Below are positions 45,044 through 54,955 of a stretch of DNA of 64,000 nucleotides, in pieces (within the stretch, counting starts at the first letter, position 1; every line of letters starts with the position of its first letter). Source of the DNA: CAZLFQ01 sp044229535 (GTDB lineage: Bacteria; Pseudomonadota; Alphaproteobacteria; Rickettsiales; Midichloriaceae); assembly GCA_044229535.1 (NCBI GenBank), contig JBGASU010000001.1:1240001-1304000 (forward strand), read 5' to 3'. Under the pieces are notes generated by a model. The model was not told where the DNA came from. It saw nothing but the letters and a program-made list of their open reading frames with translations, and ran no database searches. The position numbers and the translations under genes are program-made.

Positions 45044-48000
45044 ATGAGATCTTTTTTAAAAAAGGTTGCAAAATTCTATTCTATGAATTGCCTTATATTG
45101 GCTATGGGCATTTGCTTCTTAACAATCTTTTCTTCTGTGTCATTGGCTCAAGATGGGACAATAGGGCTTTATTCTAATTGTTATTTCGGTGATGATTTCT
45201 CCAATAGACAACGAGAGAATATACGAGTAAGTCCTATAGGATTAATGTGCCAAGAAAGATGCAATAATGAATGCGGCAGCATGATTACTGCAGAGCAAAA
45301 AAAGGGAGTTAGTTTATCTTTCAATACGAGCGAATTTTCAAGGTGCGTAAAAGATTGTAGAGCTGGTCTTACAGGAGTTGTCTATAAGATAAAAACTAAA
45401 GATGCGAATGGAAGTCTGGTTACAAGTGATAGAAAAATCAAAATAGCTTGCTCGAAAGGCCACACAGATCCTGTTGCAATTGATAAAGATATTACGGTTG
45501 CTGATTTCAAAGGAAAAAAAGATGAAAGTTTTTTCATAAGATTGCAGACTGTTCCTAATTTTGGATATGGACGAATAGCATTATGTGGGGTTGATAATGT
45601 GATTCTAAATCCAGATGAAAAGAGTTTAGGTGGAGATAGAATTATAGATTGGGGACCAAAAAACGCCTTCACTACTGACACAACCATTGATATGAAAGAC
45701 GGTGATTTTGTCAGTATAAAAATTGAGACAGTGGACGGTAAGGCTAATAAAGCAGAGGGTGAATATTTATCAAATTTTAACTTGTATCTGAAAACAACCG
45801 TTAATTCAGGACCTGGTGGTGTTTGGGATGGTAATGGTACTAACAGTGGTAATTTTAGTATCATAAACTCTACTGAACTCACTGTCTTTAGACAAAACTC
45901 TGATGGAGAGTATGTAGATTATTATAATGGAAATGTTATATCAGACCCTGGTAAAATTTTTGTTGATAATAGTAAGGTAAAATTCTTTGGCTTAATGGGC
46001 AAAGTAGACACAGCAACAGTGATGAATGATCAAGGTGAGATAGATGAGTCTCAATCTTTTCCTGTTATAAAGTATGAAGGGCAGCTTAACGGATATTCTG
46101 ATTCTTTAGCAAGACTTGGGCTACTGCACTATGCAGCTACGTTTAATAACAGGTTGCAGTTAGGAAGTTCGTGGTTACAAAATACTGGAGGATTGAGAGT
46201 AACAATCGATAAAGAAGGATGTGTATATCAAAATGGGGAGAGATTACAGTATACAATTTTAAAAGAAACTGCAAATTCTACTGCTGATGCACCTATTTAC
46301 AACGACCCTTACGATAAAAAAACTCAGTGGACTGATTTAACTAAAGCTCAAATATTGGAACGAGAGCCTATTAAATTCGCTGAATCTGGAAAATTAGCTT
46401 TCAGGATAAAGCCTTTAGTTGAGCCAGAAGCTTCGCCATATAAACCCAAATGCAACCCTAATAACAATAGCCAATGCAAAAGCAGCCTAGATAAATATGA
46501 TGCAATCTTTAAAGATGACAAGGTTGATAGGTATTATTATTTAAACGGGGAATATAAACTCACACTCGAAAAAGATATAAAAGAAAAAATCCAAGATAAT
46601 CTTATCACTGATATAGTTTTCAAAGTAAGGCAGTATCTTTTAGGTGGCAATGGCGAGGGTGGAATAGTGCAGACTTTATTCAATAAATTTGTTCAAGATT
46701 CTAGATTTGTAGACATGATTTCTGCAGCTGTTGTTCTATTCATGTCTTGGACTGGTCTTAGTTATCTAGTCGGCTTAACCCCGTTAAGTGCTAGAGATGC
46801 ATTGATAAGGATTGTGAGCTTAGCTTTAGTATTAACTCTTACTCGACCAAATAGCTGGGAATTTTTCAACACGCAATTATTCGGTTTATTTATTAATGGC
46901 GGCGGCGTGCTAATTGCAAATATGATCGATTATAATTCTTTTGGCATAGCAGAATCTGAAATTGAAAAGGTTGCCACAGATTCGTATATGGTGTTTGGGA
47001 TATTTGATAAGGTATTTAATATTATATTTAGTTCAGTTATTTGGATAAAAATTTTAGCACTAACTTTCTCGGGATGGATGGGTTTTTATTTAGCATTCGC
47101 CATTTTAGTCGGTGTGTTATTATTTTCTTTGGCACTTATCAAAACGTTCATCATATATATGGTGTCTATGGTAATGTTGGCTATTCTTTTGTTATTAGCG
47201 CCACTATTTATAACGTTTTTGTTGTTTAAATATACTCGTAAAATGTTTATGTCATGGCTAGGTCAGTTAATTTCTGTTACTCTTCAGCCAGTCGTTATAA
47301 TTGTGTCTTTGGCAATTTTTACAAATTTATTTTTAGCAGGTCTATTTGCAGCACTAGGCTTTAGTGTTTGTAAAACTTGCTTTTTAGGTTTTGCACTTCC
47401 AGTTGTATTGTCATATAAATGTTTGATCCCTGGGTGGATGACCGTGAATATAATACACGCCCCTGATGATGCTATATTAGCATCGCCAATCACAAATATG
47501 GCGGCGTGCTTCTACATATTTATCATTGCGCATGCGATGTATATTTTTATAGGTCAGGCTATCATGTTGGTGAATGCTATAGTGTCACAGAACTTCTTTA
47601 CCGGCATTAATCTAGCTGGGTATGCCAATATACAAGACTACACCACAAATGTGGTGGGCAGAGCTATGGCACCTGTTAATTTCGCTCTTGGAAGAAGTGA
47701 TGGTGTGAGGGCTGCAAGACAAGGAATAAACGCTGGTGCAAGTAGATTAGCAAGAAGTTTCGAAATGGGACAATTTGACAAAAGATACTCCAAAGTTAGT
47801 GAAGCATTAAAAGAAGTTGCGCAAAGAACAGGGACTAAGTTATCTGATGAGGAGCGTTATAATCTATTGAAAAAGCTTGGTGCTGAAGGTAAAGATCCAA
47901 CTAAACTATTTGCTGATTCTAGAATGGCGTCTTTAGATAAAATGCAAGATAAAGCGGCTTTATTAGAAAAATCAGAAATGAGTAAAGCAGAGATTGTCCA

Positions 48001-48205
48001 AGCTTTCCTCAAATCTACGGAAAAAGATGGGGTTTCAAGGGTTGGGATGAAGACTACTTATGATAGTCTGCGTAAAGGAGAAGAAAGTGATAGGTTAAAA
48101 GAGCTTCTTGAAAAAGCGAAAAAAAATATTTCTGGTGTTGATAGCACAGATGGAGAAGATGTGCCTGAGCCAGAGGCAAGAAGAGATAGGGATGGTGCTG
48201 AATGA
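45044..48205 (+). CDS. virB6: VirB6-like T4SS inner-membrane protein 3
   Basis: The 1053-residue protein has a basic, hydrophobic N-terminus ending in SLAQ (signal peptide, possibly starting at an internal Met), an ectodomain with paired Cys near the start (CQERCNNECG), and a VirB6 domain from about residue 555 with TRPNSWEFFNTQLFGLFINGGG. The cytoplasmic tail of about 200 residues is helical and highly charged (KRYSKVSEALKEVAQRTGTKL; EARRDRDGAE). Long tails of this type are typical of rickettsial VirB6 paralogs. It overlaps the next gene by ATGA at 48202-48205. Confidence 0.87.
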   Translation: MRSFLKKVAKFYSMNCLILAMGICFLTIFSSVSLAQDGTIGLYSNCYFGDDFSNRQRENIRVSPIGLMCQERCNNECGSMITAEQKKGVSLSFNTSEFSRCVKDCRAGLTGVVYKIKTKDANGSLVTSDRKIKIACSKGHTDPVAIDKDITVADFKGKKDESFFIRLQTVPNFGYGRIALCGVDNVILNPDEKSLGGDRIIDWGPKNAFTTDTTIDMKDGDFVSIKIETVDGKANKAEGEYLSNFNLYLKTTVNSGPGGVWDGNGTNSGNFSIINSTELTVFRQNSDGEYVDYYNGNVISDPGKIFVDNSKVKFFGLMGKVDTATVMNDQGEIDESQSFPVIKYEGQLNGYSDSLARLGLLHYAATFNNRLQLGSSWLQNTGGLRVTIDKEGCVYQNGERLQYTILKETANSTADAPIYNDPYDKKTQWTDLTKAQILEREPIKFAESGKLAFRIKPLVEPEASPYKPKCNPNNNSQCKSSLDKYDAIFKDDKVDRYYYLNGEYKLTLEKDIKEKIQDNLITDIVFKVRQYLLGGNGEGGIVQTLFNKFVQDSRFVDMISAAVVLFMSWTGLSYLVGLTPLSARDALIRIVSLALVLTLTRPNSWEFFNTQLFGLFINGGGVLIANMIDYNSFGIAESEIEKVATDSYMVFGIFDKVFNIIFSSVIWIKILALTFSGWMGFYLAFAILVGVLLFSLALIKTFIIYMVSMVMLAILLLLAPLFITFLLFKYTRKMFMSWLGQLISVTLQPVVIIVSLAIFTNLFLAGLFAALGFSVCKTCFLGFALPVVLSYKCLIPGWMTVNIIHAPDDAILASPITNMAACFYIFIIAHAMYIFIGQAIMLVNAIVSQNFFTGINLAGYANIQDYTTNVVGRAMAPVNFALGRSDGVRAARQGINAGASRLARSFEMGQFDKRYSKVSEALKEVAQRTGTKLSDEERYNLLKKLGAEGKDPTKLFADSRMASLDKMQDKAALLEKSEMSKAEIVQAFLKSTEKDGVSRVGMKTTYDSLRKGEESDRLKELLEKAKKNISGVDSTDGEDVPEPEARRDRDGAE

Positions 48206-50607
48206 AGACATTATTTCAAATAATAATTGCTTTTTTTATATCGGTATTCGCTACCGAAGGGTTAGCATCTTGCAGCAAGGAAGGCGACTATACATTGTGT
48301 TATGGCGCAAGCAATTTTGGGTTGGGTGGTACGGTTATGGTACCTGCTCGTTTTGATGCGGCAAAAGATGAGAGCAATAGACAAGATTGCGAATTAATAA
48401 GAGCTAAGCCCAAGACAAGGCAAATTGCTCCTTGGACTAAAACTCCAGATGATTTAATTACCACGGGTGTTGGGAAAGATGTTGTGTGTGGCAAGAACCC
48501 CCAAGATTGCAAGTCAAAGAGGGGGGTATTAAAAATATATGTAGACGGTAGTTGGTTTCCTTGGGGTAAAGACCGCGATCCATCTATAAGTGCAAATACC
48601 CCATTTAATAGCTGTGGACCAACAGAATGCGATGATTCAAAGTCAGGATTTTTAGATCCATATGCAAATAATTCTGTATGCATGAAAAGTAATAATGATT
48701 CTACAATTGGCGTTGGCGAAAGAGTTATTAAAGGTAGCAATCCTAATGACCCATTTGGTATAGACAATATACCATGTGAGCTTGGAGGAGGATGGGGATT
48801 ATTTGGGCTGCTTGCATTAGAGCAAGATGATGGTACTTTCTCTGATCCAAATGCTTCTGCGGAAGTTGCTGATAATCCAGATAATTTTGGTTTTCGAACC
48901 TTTAGAATGGCACCATTGAAAAAAGACAATGATGGACACTATTTTATTCTTGATTACAGCAAGCAATGTGTTGTTAAAAATGGGAACAAGCGTTGTATTG
49001 TTGATGAAAATAGTAAGGGTGATGAAATAGTTAGAAAAGGAAGATTATATTTCCAAATCAGAGATAGGCATTATGAAGATAATATTGGAGGGTATACGCT
49101 AAATATAGTTAGCGGTGTAATAGGGCCGAATGGTTTTATAGAAAAAACGGTTAAATATTTTGAAAGTCAAATGGAAGAGACTTCTCAAAGGATGTATAAC
49201 ACACTGATTATTGATACCAGTTTAGTTGGTGCTATAAGAATGATGCTAGTCTTATACATAGCTTTGTATGGCCTGATGATTATGATGGGGTTAGCAGAAA
49301 TCAAGCAACAAGATGCAATTGTACGGGTAATAAAAGTCGCTCTGATAATGACATTAATATCTCCTGGAAGTTGGGATTTCTTTAATAACCATTTATTTAG
49401 AATCTTTACAGACGGCGCTAAAGATATAGCAAAAGTTGTTATGGACAGCACTCTGTATTATAATAATGACAATGACTCGCCAAGATTTATACTGCCAGAT
49501 GGAGCAAATGCTTTATCGATTTATGATATACTTGTAAACATGCTTGTTTCAGCTCCTCTTCAAGCCAAAATCTTAGGTTTATTCTACTATAACGGGTACT
49601 TTTGGATCTACATAGTGGTTATGTATTTAGCATTGTTTTTTGCGTTACTTGGCATAGTAAGAGGTGTGGTATTGTATTTTGTTTCTATAATGCTTGTTGC
49701 AGTGCTACTAGTAATAGCGCCTATATTTATCGTCATGATGTTGTTCCAAATTACCCGCCAACTATTCGAGAGCTGGATACAGCAGCTAATGGCAGCGGGC
49801 ATGATGTTAATTGTCCAAGCGGTTACAATGTCATTGTTAGTAATACTATTGCAGAACCAAATTGAGAATCTTTTTGGATATAGTGTTTGTTGGTCATACG
49901 TATACACAATATTTGATAAAGACAATGTATTCTTAAATTGGAAAGATATATACTGGTGGTATCCAAATAACGATGATTTGATTACAAAATGTGTAACTCC
50001 TTTGAACCTATTTGCATTCTTATTCGTCTGTATATTGTTTGAAAAAGTTATGAGAGATATACCAGAATTGATTGACGCATTGAGTAATGCTCAGTTGACT
50101 CCAATTGGTACAATTCAACATCGACAGCAGAAATACTTGTCCCCCGATAATATGGGGATTCGCGACGGCAGCTAACTATGCTGAAGCACAAATTGGTGCT
50201 TGCTGTGGCGGTACAACAAATGCTGCGCTTAGACGTGCTATTGAAGCTGATCCAAGTTTGAAACTTGAAAATGTAGCTAGGAGGAGCTGCAGGGAGAAGT
50301 ACGATAAGTTTAAGCAGAATTTTCTTATTAGTATAGGTAAGGCTTACGGCGCATATACGAAGAAGTTGATAAATGGACTCATGATAAAAGTTATAGACTT
50401 GTAGAAAATATTAGCGAATTAGAAGGCATTCAACGTGCAATTTAATACTATAAAATCTTCATATCAGGTGGAGCACAAGCAAAAACTGAAACACTTATGA
50501 TGCTAAAAGATGAAGCATTGGCTGAAAAAATGAAGGCGTTTGATGATAAGAGGGCAGGCAAAAAAGACTCTGATAGTGATGATGGAAGTGGTAGCGCTAG
50601 ACGTTGA
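48202..50607 (+). pseudogene. virB6: VirB6-like T4SS protein 4 with disrupted 3' end
   Basis: The intact part (48202-50175) encodes 657 residues: a signal peptide (MKTLFQIIIAFFISVFATEGLAS), a Cys-containing ectodomain and a VirB6 membrane domain with SPGSWDFFNNHLFRIFTDGAK. The protein-like sequence then continues in the +1 frame (FATAANYAEAQIGACCGG ... KYDKFKQNF) from about 50150 to 50360, returns to the original frame (WTHDKSYRLVENISELEGIQ), meets a TAA at 50442-50444, and ends in frame at 50607 with a DSDSDDGSGSARR tail. The cytoplasmic tail is therefore broken by at least three lesions unless the sequence is wrong. The membrane part may still be made. Confidence 0.75.
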
Positions 50608-50654
50608 TAATAAATAATTATTAGGCTATCATTACAAAAATTTTATTTTTCAGT

Positions 50655-51440
50655 ATGTCTAAAACTAGTAAAAACTCTTTGATAAAAGAATCTAGCTCAT
50701 TGCTAAATATTGAGGGGATATATCACGCTTTTTACACTCGTCAAGGAGGGGTTAGTGAAGGTGAGTTTTCTAGTTTAAATTGCTGTTTTAAAGATAAAGA
50801 TCTAAGAAGCAATGTTTTACAAAATTTGAAGCGAATTTGTGAAGATGCAGGAATCGATTTGGAGCACTTAAAGTTAGTAAACCAAGTGCATTCCAACAAA
50901 GCATTCTATGTAGGAAGCAAGGACGCAGAATCTAATCAAGAAGCGGTCGATGCTATAGTTACAGATAAAAAAGGCTTGATGCTAGGTATACAGACTGCAG
51001 ACTGTACACCAATATTGTTTGCAGACAAGAAAAATAGTGTTATAGGCGCTGCTCATGCTGGGTGGAAAGGTGCATTGAATGGAGTTATTGAAAACACTAT
51101 TGAGTTGATGGTACAGAAAGATGCGCAAATAGAAAATATATGCGCTATAATAGGTCCAACTATAGCGCAGAAGTCATATGAAGTTGATTCAAAATTTAAA
51201 AAACAATTTCTAGAATTAAGACCAAGTTCAGAGTCTCATTTCATTTCTTCTGAGAAGCCTACACATTATATGTTTGATTTACCAGGTTTCTGCATGAAGA
51301 TACGTTAAGATTAGTTGGTCAAACTCAAAATACGTTTTGATACATATTCAAATCCAGATAAATTCTTTAGTTGTAGGAGAGCATTCCATAATAATTCGAA
51401 AGTATTTGGTGGGCAGCTTTCAGCTATAATGTTGGTGTAA
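50655..51440 (+). pseudogene. pgeF: PgeF/YfiH laccase-domain protein, broken near its 3' end
   Basis: Residues 1-217 match the polyphenol oxidase/purine nucleosidase family: AFYTRQGGVSEGEFSSLN, NQVHSNKA, QTADCTPILFAD and AAHAGWKGALNGVIENT, with the zinc-binding His/Cys residues of the active site. The frame meets TAA at 51306-51308 and TAG at 51312-51314. The family C-terminus (FDTYSNPDKFFSCRRAFH ... FGGQLSAIML) is still present in the same frame, ending at 51440. A plausible original reading around LRLVGQTQ lies in another frame, so two compensating indels may be present. Loss of the last 40 residues probably inactivates the enzyme. Confidence 0.8.
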
Positions 51441-51441
51441 A

Positions 51442-52434
51442 CTAAATCTTTCTTGTAAGTAAAAATACACAAAAGTCTGCTAGTGCTATTGTAATATCAT
51501 TTTTAGGTATAGAACCCAGATGCTCTATTGCAGATTGTGATGATGTTTCGGCGGTTTTATAAGAAGCGGCTAAACTACCATTGCTTGCTAGCAAGTCTTT
51601 GAACTTTAGAAAGTCTAATTCAGTTTTGGCTGCTGAATTTAGTAGGGTGATTAATTCTTTTTTTCCAGAATCTGTAGATGAGGACATCGCTTCAATTACT
51701 GGCAAAGTTACTTTGCCCTCTAAAAAATCATTACCCAGCTTTTTGCCGAAAGTAGAATCCGCAGAATAGTCCAAAATATCATCAATAATTTGGAAACTAG
51801 TTCCAAGTTTTAATCCGAAATTATATAGGTGTGAGGCTTCTGCCTCTGAGCAATTTGATACCACTCCGCCTGATGCACATGCTCCTGCAAAGAGAACTGC
51901 TGTTTTGCCTGCTATAAGTTTGAAGTAAGTTTCACGAGATAAGTCTATATTGTTAAGCAATTCGAGTTGCCAGACTTCAGATTCTGCAATATTTGCTGCT
52001 GCATTTGAAAGTAGTTTTAAAGCTTTAATACTATGAGTTTCGACCATTAATTTAAATGCTTGGCTGAATAAAAAGTCGCCGACTAAAATACAAGTTTTAC
52101 TATCCCAAATGTTGTTAGCTGTAGGTTTTCCCCTTCTTTTATCGCTTTCGTCAACTACATCATCATGTAAAAGAGTTGCGGTGTGTATAAACTCAACTGC
52201 GGCAGCAAGCTTAATAGCATTCTCTGATATAGTGCCAAATATTTTAGAGCAGGCCAAAGTTAAAATGGGTCGCAACCTTTTACCACCAGCACTTGTTAAG
52301 TAGTTAGAAATAATAGGAACTAGCTCAACATGGCTTTTAGCATAATCCAAGATCATGTTGTCCACAATTTTCAATTCTGGCTCTACAAGTTGTCTAAGAT
52401 TTGCAAAATGATCTTTACTCATCGCTAGTTGCAT
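51442..52434 (-). CDS. Polyprenyl (octaprenyl/decaprenyl) diphosphate synthase
   Basis: The 330-residue trans-prenyltransferase has GGKRLRPILTL, the first Asp-rich motif LLHDDVVDESDKRRGKPTAN and the second QIIDDILDYSADS. It builds the isoprenoid side chain of ubiquinone by adding isopentenyl diphosphate units. Length and motifs are normal (IspB-like). Its stop almost abuts the ancestral end of the convergent pgeF pseudogene (1-base gap). It is divergent from rnhB. Confidence 0.9.
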   Translation of the reverse strand: MQLAMSKDHFANLRQLVEPELKIVDNMILDYAKSHVELVPIISNYLTSAGGKRLRPILTLACSKIFGTISENAIKLAAAVEFIHTATLLHDDVVDESDKRRGKPTANNIWDSKTCILVGDFLFSQAFKLMVETHSIKALKLLSNAAANIAESEVWQLELLNNIDLSRETYFKLIAGKTAVLFAGACASGGVVSNCSEAEASHLYNFGLKLGTSFQIIDDILDYSADSTFGKKLGNDFLEGKVTLPVIEAMSSSTDSGKKELITLLNSAAKTELDFLKFKDLLASNGSLAASYKTAETSSQSAIEHLGSIPKNDITIALADFCVFLLTRKI

Positions 52435-52478
52435 TATAATTATCTAAAAAGTACGAATAGACTTATACCACAGTAAGC

Positions 52479-53081
52479 ATGTTAGTTAAAGCAAGACCTG
52501 ATTTTAAGATAGAAATAAGTAAGCAAAGACCAGTTATAGGCGTTGATGAAGCTGGGCGTGGCCCATTAGCTGGACCTGTGGTTGCAGCGGCGATAGTTTT
52601 AGATGATAGTGCCATTACTTTGGGGATTAATGACTCAAAAAAACTATCAGAAAAAAAGCGTCAGGAGATTTATAGAAAGTTGATATCGAATTACCAGTAT
52701 TCAGTTTCCGTGATCGAGCCAGATGAGATTGACGAGCTAAATATTTTACAAGCCACAATGAAGGCGATGAGGGAATGTTTGGGGGCGTTTAAAATGGATG
52801 AATTTAGTGTCTTAATAGACGGCAATAAATCACCAATATCTAATGATAATAATATAGAATGTATAGTTGGTGGGGATGCTAAGTCTATTTCTATAGCAGC
52901 TGCATCAATAATAGCTAAAGTTGAAAGAGATGCGATAATGTCCAGACTATCAATGGAATTCCCAATGTATGGGTGGGCTAAAAATAAGGGATATGGGACA
53001 AAAGATCATATAGAAAATATTAGAATCCATGGGATATGCAAGTATCATAGAAAAAGTTTTACAAAAAATTTCATTTGTTAA
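52479..53081 (+). CDS. rnhB: Ribonuclease HII
   Basis: The 200-residue protein has VIGVDEAGRGPLAGPVVAAAIVL with the catalytic Asp-Glu pair, GINDSKKLSEKKRQEIY, and VGGDAKSISIAAASIIAKVERD with the third Asp. It cuts RNA in RNA-DNA hybrids and misincorporated ribonucleotides. Length is normal. Confidence 0.95.
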   Translation: MLVKARPDFKIEISKQRPVIGVDEAGRGPLAGPVVAAAIVLDDSAITLGINDSKKLSEKKRQEIYRKLISNYQYSVSVIEPDEIDELNILQATMKAMRECLGAFKMDEFSVLIDGNKSPISNDNNIECIVGGDAKSISIAAASIIAKVERDAIMSRLSMEFPMYGWAKNKGYGTKDHIENIRIHGICKYHRKSFTKNFIC

Positions 53082-53137
53082 CTTTTTATTAACTAATTAT
53101 ATGAAGAATTGAGTGTATATATAAATTTGGTAATTTT

Positions 53138-53629
53138 ATGCCAAGAGTAAAAAGGCTTATAAAAAAGATTAAGAATTGGCACAATGGAAAATCCATTAAG
53201 TCTGGTAGAAGATTTAATTCTACAAAAGCCGCAGAGATATTGTTTGAGGTTATAAAAGCGTATAAGCCATTACCATATGATGTATTCGGATATGATTTTA
53301 GCGGTAGAAGGAGACGGTTGATAGAGACTTTTGTTGAGGATCCGCACGATAAAAGCGTAGACAAGTATTATGGTGAAGAATTGTTTGAAATGAAGAGATG
53401 CAAGAGGAAAGGCAGATTGATTCAAGAGTTAAAATTTGGTCTTCTTGTCAATAAAATATTCGATGACTTGAATATAAAGATTGATTCAAAAAGGCTTCAA
53501 AATCAGGTGCACTGGTCAGTATTGAAAATTGCTAAAGCAAGTAAAAATGAATATTGCGAGTACAAAAAAACTCATCCATTGCATAAACCATGCAAAGGGA
53601 ATGGTAGAGGGAAATTTATAATTGCCTAA
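53138..53629 (+). CDS. Hypothetical basic protein
   Basis: The 163-residue protein is strongly basic (MPRVKRLIKKIKNWHNGKSIKSGRR; FSGRRRRLIETF; MKRCKRKGRL). It has no signal peptide and no motif I recognise. The charge would suit nucleic-acid binding, but there is no direct sign of this. It stands alone between rnhB and lptM. Its stop overlaps the lptM stop by 4 bases. Confidence 0.5.
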   Translation: MPRVKRLIKKIKNWHNGKSIKSGRRFNSTKAAEILFEVIKAYKPLPYDVFGYDFSGRRRRLIETFVEDPHDKSVDKYYGEELFEMKRCKRKGRLIQELKFGLLVNKIFDDLNIKIDSKRLQNQVHWSVLKIAKASKNEYCEYKKTHPLHKPCKGNGRGKFIIA

Positions 53630-53757
53630 TAACTATTTGAAGGTAAGCTTGAGCTTTGCTCTTCGTCATCTTGTGGAAGGTCTAAAGCCCCTTTTATACC
53701 ACAGCTTGATAAAGATATTAAAGTTATTAGTAAAGCTAAAGTTGTAATCTTTTTCAT
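53626..53757 (-). CDS. lptM: LptM-like small lipoprotein
   Basis: A 43-residue reading frame starts at 53757 with MKKITTLALLITLISLSSCG, a lipoprotein signal with lipobox LSSC (Cys19), followed by GIKGALDLP and an acidic, Ser-rich tail. CG.KG.L.LP is the signature of LptM (YifL), which helps mature the LptD-LptE lipopolysaccharide translocon in the outer membrane. It lies 15 bases upstream of the pilT-like gene's stop side and on the same strand as it. Its short length makes it easy to miss in annotation. Confidence 0.75.
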   Translation of the reverse strand: MKKITTLALLITLISLSSCGIKGALDLPQDDEEQSSSLPSNSY

Positions 53758-53772
53758 GAACATATCTCCTAA

Positions 53773-54903
53773 TTAAAAGTCTCTTTCAGTCTGTTTTTTG
53801 CTTACAGAAGGTTTATTTATCGCCGCCATTTTATTACTAGTAGGGTTTATAGTTTTAACAATTGTTTCCTCATCTTCCTCTACTACTATTGCGTCTCCAG
53901 CCTCTTCTCTGCTTATAATTCCTTTGGCAAAAAGATTTTTTACAGAATCGCTCATTGTGCACATTCCTTCTTTAGAACCTATTTGCATCAATGATTGGAT
54001 TTGAGGCACTTTATTTTCTCTGATCCAGTTTCTCACAGCTGGTGTTGCGACTAAGATTTCGTATGCTGCAACCCTGCCAGTGCCATCTTTTTTCTTGAGT
54101 AGCCTTTGGGCAATTACGGCTTGAACAGAGCTTGATAACATAGCCCTGATCATATCTTTCTCGCCTCCTGGAAATACGTCAATAATCCTATCCATGGTTT
54201 TTGCGGCAGAGCTTGTATGTAATGTTGTAAATACCAAATGGCCTGTTTCGGCGGCTGTTAATGCCAAGCTTATTGATTCTAAATCTCGTAGCTCACCCAC
54301 TAAAATAACGTCTGGATCTTCGCGTAGCGCACTTTTTAAGGCGCGTGCGAACGATTTTGTATTCGGCCCTACCTCTCTTTGATTCACTAGGCTTTTCTTT
54401 GATTTATGAACAAACTCTACAGGATCTTCGATAGTTATTATGTGTGATTGTTCATTTTCATTGATATGATTCACCATGGCCGCAAGAGTGGTGGATTTAC
54501 CACTACCAGTTGCCCCAGTTAAAAGCACTAAGCCCCTAGAAAATTTTGTGAAATTCTCGAATATTGCTGGTGCTTCTAATTGTGCAAGAGTTCTTATTTC
54601 TACAGGAATTGCACGAAACGCTGCTGCTGGGCCATAAATAGTAGTGTAGGCATTCACCCTGAACCTTAGTTGGGCTGTTACAGAGATGGAAAAATCTATT
54701 TCGAGATTTTCATGATAAGCTTGTTTCTGCACATCTGTCATTATAGAGTGTAACATGTCACGGATATCATCGCCTCTAAAAGGTGCGACGTGTATTTCTT
54801 TTATGTCGCCGTGTACCCTCAAGAGCGGTGGTAAGCCAGGGCTTATATGAATATCAGATGCCTTTTGTTCTGCTGCAAAGTTTGCCAGTTGAGCAAAATC
54901 CAT
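53773..54903 (-). CDS. pilT: PilT-family type IV pilus retraction ATPase
   Basis: The 376-residue secretion ATPase has ASDIHISPGLPPLLRVHG at the N-terminus, LTGATGSGKSTTLAAMVNH (Walker A), ITIEDPVEFVH (Asp box), DPDVILVGELRDLESI (Walker B) and TGHLVFTTLHTSSAAKTMDRIID (His box). PilT depolymerises type IV pili to drive twitching and DNA uptake. No pilin, PilB, PilC or secretin gene is in the window, so partners must be elsewhere or the ATPase serves another machine. PilU is a close alternative. Confidence 0.88.
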   Translation of the reverse strand: MDFAQLANFAAEQKASDIHISPGLPPLLRVHGDIKEIHVAPFRGDDIRDMLHSIMTDVQKQAYHENLEIDFSISVTAQLRFRVNAYTTIYGPAAAFRAIPVEIRTLAQLEAPAIFENFTKFSRGLVLLTGATGSGKSTTLAAMVNHINENEQSHIITIEDPVEFVHKSKKSLVNQREVGPNTKSFARALKSALREDPDVILVGELRDLESISLALTAAETGHLVFTTLHTSSAAKTMDRIIDVFPGGEKDMIRAMLSSSVQAVIAQRLLKKKDGTGRVAAYEILVATPAVRNWIRENKVPQIQSLMQIGSKEGMCTMSDSVKNLFAKGIISREEAGDAIVVEEDEETIVKTINPTSNKMAAINKPSVSKKQTERDF

Positions 54904-54955
54904 AAACTAACCTACATGTTCATTTATAGTATACTATAATTAGTCTACCACGATA

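Noticed and set aside
50105..50404. A separate 99-residue gene after the fourth VirB6
   Set aside because: Its N-terminal codons overlap VirB6 coding sequence, and its content reads as a continuation of the VirB6 tail in a shifted frame, so it was merged with that gene as a disrupted 3' end.
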